This document shows, in pieces, positions 1-7,400 of a DNA stretch of 64,000 nt. The notes beneath the pieces were generated by a model. The model saw nothing but the letters and a program-made list of their open reading frames with translations. It had not been told where the DNA came from and ran no database searches. The stretch comes from Polaromonas sp. GTDB taxonomy: Bacteria; Pseudomonadota; Gammaproteobacteria; Burkholderiales; Burkholderiaceae_C. The position numbers and the translations under genes were made by a program. Every line of letters begins with the position of its first letter. Position 1 is the first letter of the stretch. The DNA is taken from contig NZ_JABBPE010000015.1 of the NCBI RefSeq assembly GCF_012927455.1, positions 124,001 to 188,000 on the forward strand, read 5' to 3'.

Positions 1-1625
1 GGCGAGGCGGGGCTCAGGCTGGCCAGCATGTCGGCGTCTTCAGCCGCCACCGCCGCAGAAAAATCCTCACGGTAGGCCGTGGGGAATGAACTGGCAAAGC
101 GGTGCGCCAGCGCCAGCCCCGGCCCCTCGCCGTGCAAGCGCAGCAGTTCGCTGGTGCATTCGTCTTCCCAGCGCTCGGCCAGCCGCGCCAGCCGCGCCTC
201 AAGCGCGCGCAGGTCAACGCTCATGGGCGCGCGCTCTTTGGCGCGCACCAGGTAGTGGATGCGCGCCAGCGGGTTGTCTGTCAGCATGGGCGTGAATTCG
301 AGCGACTGGCCGTCCAGCGCCGCCATCAGCTCGTTGCCAATCTTCACGCGCAGCTCGGTGTTGTAGCGGTCACGCGGCACAAAGACCTGGGCTGAGGTAA
401 AGCGGCCAAACGGGTCGCGGCGCAGGAACAGCCGGGTGCGCTGGCGCTCTTGTAGCCGCAAGATGCCGATGGCATGCTCGGCCAACGTGGCGGTATCGAT
501 CTGGAACAATTCGTCGCGCGGGTAGACGTCGAGGATGGACTGCAGCGACTTGGCGGCGTGGCTCTCAGGCACCACCCCCGCGCCGGCGATCACGTCGGCC
601 GCACGCCGCCGCACCTGCGGAATATCGGTCACAGCGGCGGCATAGGCGGTCGAGGTGTAAAGCCCCAGAAAACGGGCCTCGCCGACTATCTTGCCGCTGT
701 CGTCAAAGCGCCTGACCGCGATGTAGTCCAGCCAGGCGGGACGGTGCACGGTGGCGCGCGTCATGGCCTTGGTGATCAGCACCAGTTCGTCGGTTGCCAG
801 CAAGGCCACGGCCTCTGGCGGCAGGCGCGACGCCGCCGTTTGCGGCACGCCGCGCAGTATACCCAGGCCAGAGTCGGGCCGCGCGATCAGGCTGACGGTG
901 TCGCCATCGCGCTGCATGTCATAGTCGCGCGCACCCAGAAAAGTGAAATGCCGGTCTTGCAGCCAACGCAAAAATTCAAGGCCTTCCTGCTTGCTGGTGG
1001 ACGACAGCTGCGAGCGCTCCACCTCCGATTCCAGGGCCTGAACCCGCTCAATCATGGCGCGCCAGTCCTGCACCGCGGCCCTGACGTCGCCCAGCACCCC
1101 GTCCAGATCACGGCCCAGCGCATCGCGATCTGCGGCGCCCAGAATGCGGTCGCATTCCACCATGATGAGCGACTCGATAGGCGCGTCTGGTGCGGTGGCG
1201 CTGCCGCCCGCCACGCTGCTGACCGTCTCTGGACGACCCTGCGCATTGCGGGCCACGCGCAGCAGGGGGTGCACGATCCAGTGGGCCGTGCGGCCACTGC
1301 GGTTGATCGCCATGGTGACCGAATCGACCAGGAAGGGCATGTTGTCGTGCACGATCTGGACCGAGGTGTGGTCGCTGACAAAACCGTCTTCTCCCAGCGT
1401 CGGGTTGAACACCCGTATCCGGGCGCTCTGGCTGGCGCGGGGCGCATCCAGCAAACGCCAGTGGGCGCTGGCAATGCCAAACAGCGTGGCCGGCCCGCGC
1501 GCAAGAATTTCGTCCGGGTCGGTGTTTTCAAAGTAGGCCGAGACAAACTCGGAAAGCCGTTTGGTATTGGACCCGGCATGCTCGGCGGTATAGGCCAGCA
1601 GATCTGCAAGCGGTGAGTGGTTCAT
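1..1625 (-). CDS. gdhB: NAD-dependent glutamate dehydrogenase (large type), N-terminal part
   Basis: Read from ATG at 1625 leftward, the frame stays open to the window edge, giving about the first 541 residues of what is normally a ~1,600-residue enzyme; the stop lies outside the window. The protein begins MNHSPLADLLAYTAEHAGSN and contains VQIVHDNMPFLVDSV, typical of the N-terminal region of the large bacterial NAD-GDH family (Bac_GDH), which oxidatively deaminates glutamate to 2-oxoglutarate in the cytoplasm. The catalytic domain itself is not in view. It is divergent from the aminotransferase at 1892, with a ~266-bp shared promoter region. Family assignment is from recognised conserved N-terminal sequence, so it is fairly sure; a long open frame on the opposite strand (474-1616) is only its shadow. 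Confidence 0.88.
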   Translation of the reverse strand, partial: MNHSPLADLLAYTAEHAGSNTKRLSEFVSAYFENTDPDEILARGPATLFGIASAHWRLLDAPRASQSARIRVFNPTLGEDGFVSDHTSVQIVHDNMPFLVDSVTMAINRSGRTAHWIVHPLLRVARNAQGRPETVSSVAGGSATAPDAPIESLIMVECDRILGAADRDALGRDLDGVLGDVRAAVQDWRAMIERVQALESEVERSQLSSTSKQEGLEFLRWLQDRHFTFLGARDYDMQRDGDTVSLIARPDSGLGILRGVPQTAASRLPPEAVALLATDELVLITKAMTRATVHRPAWLDYIAVRRFDDSGKIVGEARFLGLYTSTAYAAAVTDIPQVRRRAADVIAGAGVVPESHAAKSLQSILDVYPRDELFQIDTATLAEHAIGILRLQERQRTRLFLRRDPFGRFTSAQVFVPRDRYNTELRVKIGNELMAALDGQSLEFTPMLTDNPLARIHYLVRAKERAPMSVDLRALEARLARLAERWEDECTSELLRLHGEGPGLALAHRFASSFPTAYREDFSAAVAAEDADMLASLSPAS

Positions 1626-1891
1626 GGTGTCTCCGGCGGTTGTTTTCTTGTTTTCGTTCTTTGTAAGAACGGGTACGGAAGGGGACGAATGGGTACGAAG
1701 ATTCTAGGCCTGCCGGTGGTCTGGGGATGACTTCCGCAGGGGCAAAGCATGGTCTCATGCCGGAGTTGCATCGGCTGTGGCCACGGGCCCGCGTCGGCGG
1801 CTGTCGCCTGGAACTTTGCGCGGAAACTTTGGTTACCATGGTCCGCTACCCCTTTCTCAATTCATCCCTAACTTTTCTCTACTGGGCTCCC

Positions 1892-3079
1892 ATGCAATTT
1901 GCCGACCGCCTCAACAACGTAGAAACCTCCGCCATCCGCGAGCTGTTCAAGCTGCTAGGCAAGCCCGGCATCATCAGCTTTGCCGGCGGCTTTCCAGACA
2001 GCGCCATGTTCGACGTGGCCGGCATCAAGGAGGCGGTGAACCTGGCGCTGACGCAAGAGCCCGGCGCCGCGCTGCAATACGGCGCCACCGAAGGCTACAA
2101 CCCGCTGCGCGAACAACTCTCCGCCTTCATGAAAAGCAAGGGCGTAGACGTCAGCCCCGAGGGCCTGATCGTCACCACCGGCAGCCAGCAGGCACTTGAT
2201 TTGCTCGGCAAAACCATGATCAGCCCCGGCGACAAGGTGATAGTCGAAGCGCCCACCTTTTTAGCCACCATCCAGTGCTTTCGCCTTTATGGCGCAGAAC
2301 TGATCAGCGCGCCGATAGACGCCGACGGCGTGAAGACCGACGAACTCGAAAAACTCATCGCCGAACACAAGCCAAAGTTTGTCTACCTGATCCCCACCTT
2401 CGGCAACCCCAGCGGCGCCACGCTAAGCCTGGAGCGCCGCAAAAAGGTGCTGGAGCTGGCCGTGAAGTACCAGACGCTGATCGTCGAAGACGACCCCTAT
2501 GGCGACCTCTACTTCAATAAAGCGCCGCCGCCGAGCATCCTGTCACTCAGCAAAGACGTGCCCGGCAGCCGTGAATTGATCGCGCACTGCGGCAGCCTGA
2601 GCAAAGTGCTAAGCCCCGGCCTGCGCGTAGGCTGGATGATTGCCCCGGCCGAACTGCTGGCCAAAGCCACCATGTGCAAGCAGTTCAGCGACGCGCATAC
2701 CAGCACGTTTGCCCAAGCGACCGCTGCGCATTACTTGAAGGCCGGGCGCATGCCCGCCACGCTGGCGAATGTGCGCAAGGTGTATGGCGAGCGGGCTGTT
2801 GCGATGGGCGCCGCGCTGAAACGCGAACTGGGCGACGCAATTGAGTTCACGCAACCGCAGGGCGGCTTATTCTTTTGGGTGCGGTTGACGGGGGCCGGCG
2901 GCAATACGAAAGACGCCGGCGAGTTTGCCAAGCGCGCGATTGAAAAGGGCGTGGCCTTTGTGCCGGGGGCGCCGTTTTATGCGGCTGATCCGGATGTGGC
3001 TACTTTCAGGCTCAGCTTTGCTACTGCGGATGTTGGGAAGATTGAAGAGGGCGTCGGGAGGTTGGGGAAGGCGATTTAA
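1892..3079 (+). CDS. PLP-dependent class I/II aminotransferase
   Basis: A 395-residue fold-type I aminotransferase of the 2-aminoadipate/branched-chain (LysN-like, MocR-related) group. Visible landmarks are ISFAGGFPDSAMFD near the start, the substrate/cofactor loop YGATEGYNPLR, TTGSQQALDL, the PTFGNPSG segment, EDDPYGDLYF with the PLP-binding Asp/Tyr, and the Schiff-base lysine in CGSLSKVLSPGLRVGW. ATG at 1892 is chosen because homology starts at MQFADRLNNVETSAIREL; the frame is open upstream to 1727 but that extension is not family-like. There is no DNA-binding domain, so it is an enzyme and not a MocR regulator. Substrate cannot be told from sequence; aromatic, branched-chain or aminoadipate substrates are all possible. 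Divergent from the glutamate dehydrogenase, suggesting a shared link to amino-acid nitrogen metabolism (inference). Confidence 0.9.
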   Translation: MQFADRLNNVETSAIRELFKLLGKPGIISFAGGFPDSAMFDVAGIKEAVNLALTQEPGAALQYGATEGYNPLREQLSAFMKSKGVDVSPEGLIVTTGSQQALDLLGKTMISPGDKVIVEAPTFLATIQCFRLYGAELISAPIDADGVKTDELEKLIAEHKPKFVYLIPTFGNPSGATLSLERRKKVLELAVKYQTLIVEDDPYGDLYFNKAPPPSILSLSKDVPGSRELIAHCGSLSKVLSPGLRVGWMIAPAELLAKATMCKQFSDAHTSTFAQATAAHYLKAGRMPATLANVRKVYGERAVAMGAALKRELGDAIEFTQPQGGLFFWVRLTGAGGNTKDAGEFAKRAIEKGVAFVPGAPFYAADPDVATFRLSFATADVGKIEEGVGRLGKAI

Positions 3080-3374
3080 GCAGCTGCTCTGGCATTGTTG
3101 AATCCGCCTTAATGGTCGTGGTCGAGCCCAGCATGGGGAGCCAATTACTTGGGGATGGGGCGTTCTTATAGTGAGTGCCCTTTTTGCTGTGGCGTTTTGG
3201 CAAAGCCACTTTCCGCCGTGCATGAATGGCGTGTGATACGCGTCGCCGCAGCCAGCTCTTCATGCGCTCGTCATCGAATTAGATGAGAGTAGTTGTAGTG
3301 AACCCCTTACTATGTGTTCTTTGTATTTATAGCCCCCGTGTTATATGAACGGGGCGAAACCATGGAGGATTCAA

Positions 3375-4055
3375 ATGCTCAGAAACGTTGCAAAGCATCA
3401 CGGTGGAGGATGCGTCATGCTCGGACGCAAGTCGAGTGAAGGGACTATTGATGTGATTGGGAGTGCATTCTTATGCCATGCTAAAGGCTACTTGCTGACA
3501 TGTGCGCATTCCATCAACCTAACCGATCAGCTTTGTTTTATTCCACCACTGCCGATCGATCAGTTCAATCCATCCCATTTGGAGCGTGTTAACGCTATAT
3601 CAGTGACCGTTGCCCAATATGACGCCGTTAACGATGCCGCACTACTAAGAATTGCTGAGTCTGCTACCGCCCTTGTACCGGCGAACTTATTCGGCGATGA
3701 AGACCAGACACCGGTAGGCGCAAGCATTTGTTATCTAGGTTTTCCGTATGCCCATTCCGGGCAGCACGCACTTAAGGTGTCGGGCGGTGTAATCAGCTCG
3801 AAAGTCATTTCTGCTGCTGGTACGAAACAGTTTCAGTTCGACGCCATGGTTGAGGCAGGTAATAGTGGTGGCCCCTTAATTGATGTCGGCACAGGTCAAA
3901 TCATCGGAATCGTTAGCGGTAGATTCAGTCCCACGGGTAATGGTGGCGGAATCCGAATTGGGAACCATGCCCTCGGAACCGAGAGCACTATTTCATACGC
4001 CACGGCCATCCGCTATGGACTGCAACTCATGAAAAGTGAGGGCCTAAATGGATGA
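3375..4055 (+). CDS. Trypsin-like serine protease (S1/DegP-like fold), cytoplasmic
   Basis: A 226-residue stand-alone trypsin-like protease. The triad is readable: His in LLTCAHSINL, Asp in AVNDAALLRI, and Ser in VEAGNSGGPLID, spaced as in chymotrypsin-fold enzymes. There is no signal peptide, PDZ domain or membrane segment, so it probably acts in the cytoplasm. The start at 3375 is preferred over 3345 because GGAGG at 3364-3368 sits six bases before it. Its last codons overlap the start of the next gene (4048), implying coupled translation. Base composition is visibly AT-richer than the flanking housekeeping genes, which suggests transfer. Solitary proteases of this kind paired with small membrane proteins occur in bacterial conflict systems; a role here is inference, as the natural substrate is unknown. 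Confidence 0.8.
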   Translation: MLRNVAKHHGGGCVMLGRKSSEGTIDVIGSAFLCHAKGYLLTCAHSINLTDQLCFIPPLPIDQFNPSHLERVNAISVTVAQYDAVNDAALLRIAESATALVPANLFGDEDQTPVGASICYLGFPYAHSGQHALKVSGGVISSKVISAAGTKQFQFDAMVEAGNSGGPLIDVGTGQIIGIVSGRFSPTGNGGGIRIGNHALGTESTISYATAIRYGLQLMKSEGLNG

Positions 4056-4512
4056 GCTAACTTTTGATGCTGACAAGTTTCGGGAGGTGATCGCTGATCT
4101 GGTTCCTGCCCACCAGCGGATTCAAGTGACATCTGCCCTCGACTTGAAAGACCCGACGGAAGCTGACTTTGATCGATTAGGAACGGCGCTTACCGGAGAA
4201 CAAGCGAATGCTGGTTTCCTTTTTTTGACGTCGACAGGAAATTCCTCGGGTAATAGTTTATGGTCAGCCATAAAAGGTGAAATTTATGACCTTTTCTGCA
4301 CGAATTCCACAAGATACTCTGGAGAGCGAGCGGACGGACTACTTACTATCAAGAACACCATCACGGTGATCGCTACAGCCGTAGCCGCGTCATTCCATCT
4401 GGCACTCGGGGTAGTAGTGGGCGCTGTAACTTTGGCATTGATGTGCTTCCTCAAAGTCGGACGAAACGCTTGGTGTCTAGTCAATCACCCCGGCCCTATG
4501 GTGAGCGCTTAA
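4048..4512 (+). CDS. Hypothetical membrane protein coupled to the protease
   Basis: A 154-residue protein whose start overlaps the protease stop by 8 bases. The N-terminal ~100 residues are soluble and helix-rich (MDELTFDADKFREVIADLVP, then DPTEADFDRLGTALTG), followed by a hydrophobic stretch at roughly residues 108-138 (TVIATAVAASFHLALGVVVG and onward) that could form one or two membrane helices, ending in a short polar tail. I do not recognise the family. The architecture, a small alpha-helical adaptor-like domain plus a membrane anchor next to a trypsin-like protease, suggests that it is the partner or substrate of that protease. AT-rich composition matches the protease gene, so the two probably moved together. 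Confidence 0.6.
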   Translation: MDELTFDADKFREVIADLVPAHQRIQVTSALDLKDPTEADFDRLGTALTGEQANAGFLFLTSTGNSSGNSLWSAIKGEIYDLFCTNSTRYSGERADGLLTIKNTITVIATAVAASFHLALGVVVGAVTLALMCFLKVGRNAWCLVNHPGPMVSA

Positions 4513-4694
4513 TATCGCCCGTCAATCCGAACCTCCCAGTTCTCATCATCAACAGGCTTGGGGCGCCAGCAGTGGCTCGAACTAAAAAGAAGTCACCGGG
4601 AGCAATTCGGTCATATTGTCTTGGCAGAGTTCGAAGCCGGCGGCTTGTGCCGTGATTTCAGCATATGGAGGCTTATTGGGGGCTCCAAGTGCCC

Positions 4695-5018
4695 TCAAGC
4701 CGCTAGCTTCGCACTCGCCAGCCGGTTCAAACTAACCCCTTGCTCCGCCGCCATCAATGCCAGGTTGCGGTGAAGCTGCGGCGGTATGCTAACCCTGAAC
4801 TGACCGCTGTAATGCTTTTCAGCCGTGGGCACGGGCACGGGCTCATTACTGGCCTGCATGTCGGCCACCACGTCGGCGACGACTTTTCCAATATTTTTGA
4901 ACGCGGCCTCAGGGGTTTTTGCCAGCCAGCTTAGCGAAGGAAATTCAGCGCACAGACCCAGATGCTCGTCGTCTTCGAGCGACCATGAGACGCGGTAGGT
5001 GTAGTGGTTGATGTTCAT
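4695..5018 (-). CDS. hicB: HicB-family antitoxin (orphan)
   Basis: A 107-residue protein with the two expected parts. The N-terminal HicB fold (YRVSWSLEDDEHLGLCAEFP, then SLSWLAKTPEAAFKNIGKVV) resembles the partially degraded RNase H-like domain of type II antitoxins. The C-terminal segment FRVSIPPQLHRNLALMAAEQGVSLNRLASAKL is a ribbon-helix-helix/HicB C-terminal DNA-binding helix pair. HicB normally neutralises the HicA mRNA interferase and represses its own operon. The ATG overlaps the stop of an upstream fragment (5015-5119) by four bases, as in a hicAB operon, but that fragment lacks a start, so the toxin appears lost. Confidence 0.8.
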   Translation of the reverse strand: MNINHYTYRVSWSLEDDEHLGLCAEFPSLSWLAKTPEAAFKNIGKVVADVVADMQASNEPVPVPTAEKHYSGQFRVSIPPQLHRNLALMAAEQGVSLNRLASAKLAA

Positions 5019-5119
5019 GATTTACCTTTCAGTTTGTCAATGGATTGCAGGACTTGCCGGACCTGGTAAGGCTTGGCCTTGCCTTTCGGGTTCTGGATAT
5101 TGGCAGCTGCAGGGCAGCT
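5015..5119 (-). pseudogene. Truncated HicA-like toxin remnant
   Basis: Just upstream of hicB an open stretch of 34 codons with no start codon ends in a TGA that overlaps the hicB ATG. It reads NPKGKAKPYQVRQVLQSIDK near its end, which resembles the C-terminal AKPYQVR segment of HicA-type mRNA interferases. A TGA immediately precedes it in the same frame (5120-5122), so the body of the toxin is missing. The assignment rests on one short motif and on position, so it is tentative. Confidence 0.4.
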
Positions 5120-5127
5120 TCAATTTC

Positions 5128-5184
5128 TATCGAAGTTACTGAGGTTTATCTAAGTTACTGCGATTTATCGTTGTTACTGGAGAA
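5128..5184. repeat. Three tandem 19-bp iteron-like repeats
   Basis: Three directly adjacent 19-bp units share TATCnnnGTTACTGnnn followed by two bases (5128-5146, 5147-5165, 5166-5184). Exact spacing of 19 bp twice over makes chance unlikely. They lie next to the broken hicA remnant, upstream of hicB on the minus strand, so they may be regulator binding sites or remains of a mobile-element control region. Confidence 0.6.
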
Positions 5185-5257
5185 ATGGATAACTTTTTCC
5201 CCGTGCTTTTGCGATGTCCGCAGATCACGATGATTGAGTCGTCGGCGAAAGCTGAGT

Positions 5258-5312
5258 GCTATAAAAATAATAGCTTCTCTAGCCCGATCCACTCGGTCTA
5301 GAGCCCTATTTA
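5258..5312 (+). repeat. Dispersed ~55-bp repeat, copy 1
   Basis: GCTATAAAAATAATAGC followed by a divergent middle (TCTAGCCCGATCC) and TCTAGAGCCCTATTTAATCT. It matches the repeat family described in the findings, including the short GCTAT/ATAGC inverted repeat. Intergenic, between the iterons and the DoxX gene. Confidence 0.7.
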
Positions 5313-5359
5313 ATCTAAAAATCAGCCAAAACTCCAATTCAGCCAGCCTCAATCCCGAA

Positions 5360-5773
5360 TCAAACCCGCGATGGCGGCGCTGCAGGAGATGACGAAGCAA
5401 CAGGCCGCAACGCAATCCACGCAATCAGCGCCAGCAAAGCCACCTGCAGCGGCAGCCGCAACACCAGCGCCCAGTAAGGCACAGACGGAAAAAGCCCAGG
5501 CTGCTGCAGCATGTAGATGTGCGCCGGGGTCACCGCCAGCGTCAGGGCGAACAGTCCCCAGGCGGCGGCGCGCCGGCTGGGCGGCCACAGCAGGGCAACG
5601 GCGCCCAGCATTTCGAAAGCGCCGCTGACCAGCACCGCGCCGCGCGGCCAGGGGATGTAGGGCGGCACGATGCGCATTTCGGCTTCGGTGAAAACGAAGT
5701 GCGCGATGCCGCCCAGCAAGAACCACAGAAAGATGAAGGCCAGGGCGGCGCGACTGGCGCGGCGTGATGGCAT
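5360..5773 (-). CDS. DoxX-family integral membrane protein
   Basis: About 137 residues with four hydrophobic segments and the DoxX-like signature around GGIAHFVFTEAEMRIVPPYI and PRGAVLVSGAFEMLGAVALL. Members are small four-helix inner-membrane proteins; some act in thiosulfate or quinone-linked redox reactions, but most have no assigned activity. ATG at 5773 is chosen over the upstream TTG at 5806 because the hydrophobic core starts soon after (AALAFIFLWFLLGG). It sits alone between the accessory patch and a glyoxalase-like gene, both on the same strand. Function is not predictable beyond the family. Confidence 0.75.
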   Translation of the reverse strand: MPSRRASRAALAFIFLWFLLGGIAHFVFTEAEMRIVPPYIPWPRGAVLVSGAFEMLGAVALLWPPSRRAAAWGLFALTLAVTPAHIYMLQQPGLFPSVPYWALVLRLPLQVALLALIAWIALRPVASSSPAAPPSRV

Positions 5774-5899
5774 GCGCACTATGGCTCCCGTGCTGGCCGT
5801 TCGCAAACCATCAGCATGGCCACGCGATCGAGCGTTTGCAATTGCCGCACCGCGCGAAAGCCGGGCTGCTCATGGCAGCGGATCGCGCGCATTCAAGGC

Positions 5900-6256
5900 T
5901 CAATTCTTACTCCAGACCGCCAACTCGTAGCCGTCCGCATCCTTGAAGTGAAAGCGACGCCCGCCCGGAAAGGAATAGATCTCGCGGCAGATAGCGCCGC
6001 CGGCCGCCAGCACGCTGTCGCGCGCGGCTTCGAGTTTGTCGGCATAGAGGATGACCAGCGGGCCGCCGACGGGCGAGGGCGGCTCCATCGTCGTCAGGCC
6101 GCCTTTCATCGCGCCGTCCGAAAACTCGGCGTACTGCGGGCCGTAATCGGTAAAGGTCCAGCCGAAAGCCTGGCCGTAAAAGGCTTTGGCCTGGTCCAGG
6201 TCGCGCACGTTCAGCTCGATGTAGTTGATGCGGCAGTTTTCAGGCAAGGAGGGCAT
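5900..6256 (-). CDS. VOC-family (glyoxalase/bleomycin resistance-like) protein
   Basis: A 118-residue single VOC protein: INYIELNVRDLDQAKAFYGQ (first beta-alpha unit), GWTFTDYGPQYAEFSD, then LVILYADKLEAARDSVLAAG and FHFKDADGYELAVWS, with the metal-ligand-like Glu near the C-terminus (DGYELAVW). Such proteins form dimers with a metal site and act as glyoxalases, dioxygenases or isomerases; the substrate is unknown. The start ATG at 6256 is taken because homology begins at MPSLPENCRINYIEL; the upstream in-frame extension to 6439 runs into the next gene's frame space. Confidence 0.82.
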   Translation of the reverse strand: MPSLPENCRINYIELNVRDLDQAKAFYGQAFGWTFTDYGPQYAEFSDGAMKGGLTTMEPPSPVGGPLVILYADKLEAARDSVLAAGGAICREIYSFPGGRRFHFKDADGYELAVWSKN

Positions 6257-6290
6257 AGCAAATCCTTGGTGGTCGCAGTCTGTATTTTCT

Positions 6291-6572
6291 TCACAGATCA
6301 GCCAGCGGCCAGTCGCTGAAGGGGAAGGGTAAGGCTTCGGTGGCGAAGGATACAAAGGCCGCGATCTGCGCCAGGTAGCGGCCCACGCTGCGGCCAAAAC
6401 CTTGCAGGCGCGGGTTGGGTGCGTCGCTGAAGATGGCAAACACCAGTTGCAGCAGGGCGACAGCGATCAGCACCCAGGTGGCCAGCTGGAAGGCAATACA
6501 CATTAGCAGCATCAGCAGGGCGCGCAGCCAGAGTTTGCGCGGTGCAATGGTGACCAGGGCGTTGTCTGTCAT
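6291..6572 (-). CDS. DUF4389 membrane protein
   Basis: A 93-residue protein with two hydrophobic segments (LWLRALLMLLMCIAFQLATW and VLIAVALLQLVFAIFSD), followed by PNPRLQGFGRSVGRYLAQIAAFVSFATE, which is the pattern of DUF4389 proteins (small inner-membrane proteins of unknown role, often associated with lipase or lipoprotein genes). It lies between gloB and the VOC gene on the same strand, with 34 bp to the VOC start and 36 bp from gloB, so it may be cotranscribed. Confidence 0.75.
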   Translation of the reverse strand: MTDNALVTIAPRKLWLRALLMLLMCIAFQLATWVLIAVALLQLVFAIFSDAPNPRLQGFGRSVGRYLAQIAAFVSFATEALPFPFSDWPLADL

Positions 6573-6608
6573 GGCGGCATCCTTCAGGTTGGGTTAAATA
6601 GCGGCCGC

Positions 6609-7400
6609 TCACCACTGGTTGCGCAGCTCCCGCAGCTTTGTGAATACGGTTTTGGCGTCTGGCTGGTCCGGCAGGTCGGGGAAGTTTTCGCGCAGCCTGG
6701 CGATGACGCTGGCGCTGCTCAGGCGAAAGAAGGTGTTGATTAGCTTTTCTTGCGCCAGCGTGGTGACGGCGGAGCGCGCCGGGTCATGGTCGGTCACGCT
6801 TGGCAGCAGGGCTTTTGCGGCGGCGTTGTCGGGCTCGCGCGCCAGGGTGAATTTGAGGTTGTTCTCGATGTAGTCGTGGCCGGGATAGACCAGGGTGTTG
6901 TCGGGCAGCCGGGCCAGTTGTTCCGCGAAGGTGGCATACATGGCGTTGATGTCGCCACCGTTGTGCACGTTGCCGGCGCCGGCGTTAAACAGCGTGTCGC
7001 CCGAAAACAGCGCGGGCTGCTCGGTGTGCGAGCGCAGGCAGACATGGCACAGGGTGTGGCCGGGCGTGTCCAGGCATTCGAGTTCTACCGTTTTGCCTAC
7101 TTTGATTACGTCGCCGGCTTTGACGCCCCGGTCCACGCCGGCGATGCGCCCGCCGGCGCGGTGATGGGCGATCAGCTTGGCGCCGGTGGCCGCGATCACG
7201 GCTTCGTTGCCGCCGGTGTGGTCGTGGTGCTCGTGGGTGTTGAGAACCTGGGTGATCTGCCAACCCTTGACCTTAGCGGTGGCCAGCGTTTTTTCATGGT
7301 CCAGCGGGTCAATCGCAAGCGCTTCGCCGGTCTCGGGGCAGGCGATCAGGTAGTTGAAGTTGCGGTAGGCGTTGGCGGTCCAGATGCGTTCGACGATCAT
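6609..7400 (-). CDS. gloB: Hydroxyacylglutathione hydrolase (glyoxalase II)
   Basis: A 263-residue metallo-beta-lactamase-fold enzyme with the binuclear metal motif THEHHDHTGGN, the further ligands in TPGHTLCHVC, FSGDTLFNAGAGN and VYPGHDYIENNLKF, and a C-terminal substrate domain ending KTVFTKLRELRNQW. It hydrolyses S-D-lactoylglutathione to D-lactate and glutathione in methylglyoxal detoxification. Length is the family norm. Its ATG overlaps the aroG stop by four bases (7397-7400), so the two genes are translationally coupled even though their pathways differ. Confidence 0.95.
   Translation of the reverse strand: MIVERIWTANAYRNFNYLIACPETGEALAIDPLDHEKTLATAKVKGWQITQVLNTHEHHDHTGGNEAVIAATGAKLIAHHRAGGRIAGVDRGVKAGDVIKVGKTVELECLDTPGHTLCHVCLRSHTEQPALFSGDTLFNAGAGNVHNGGDINAMYATFAEQLARLPDNTLVYPGHDYIENNLKFTLAREPDNAAAKALLPSVTDHDPARSAVTTLAQEKLINTFFRLSSASVIARLRENFPDLPDQPDAKTVFTKLRELRNQW

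Noticed and set aside
474-1616. Long open frame on the + strand
   Set aside because: It is antisense to the glutamate dehydrogenase N-terminus and has the low-complexity composition of a shadow frame in GC-rich DNA.
3021-3263. 80-codon minus-strand frame after the aminotransferase
   Set aside because: Basic N-terminus looked like a small DNA-binding protein or transposase scrap, but it overlaps the aminotransferase 3' end and matches nothing I recognise.
4558-4773. 71-codon + frame between the membrane protein and hicB
   Set aside because: Overlaps hicB in antisense and has no start signal or motif.
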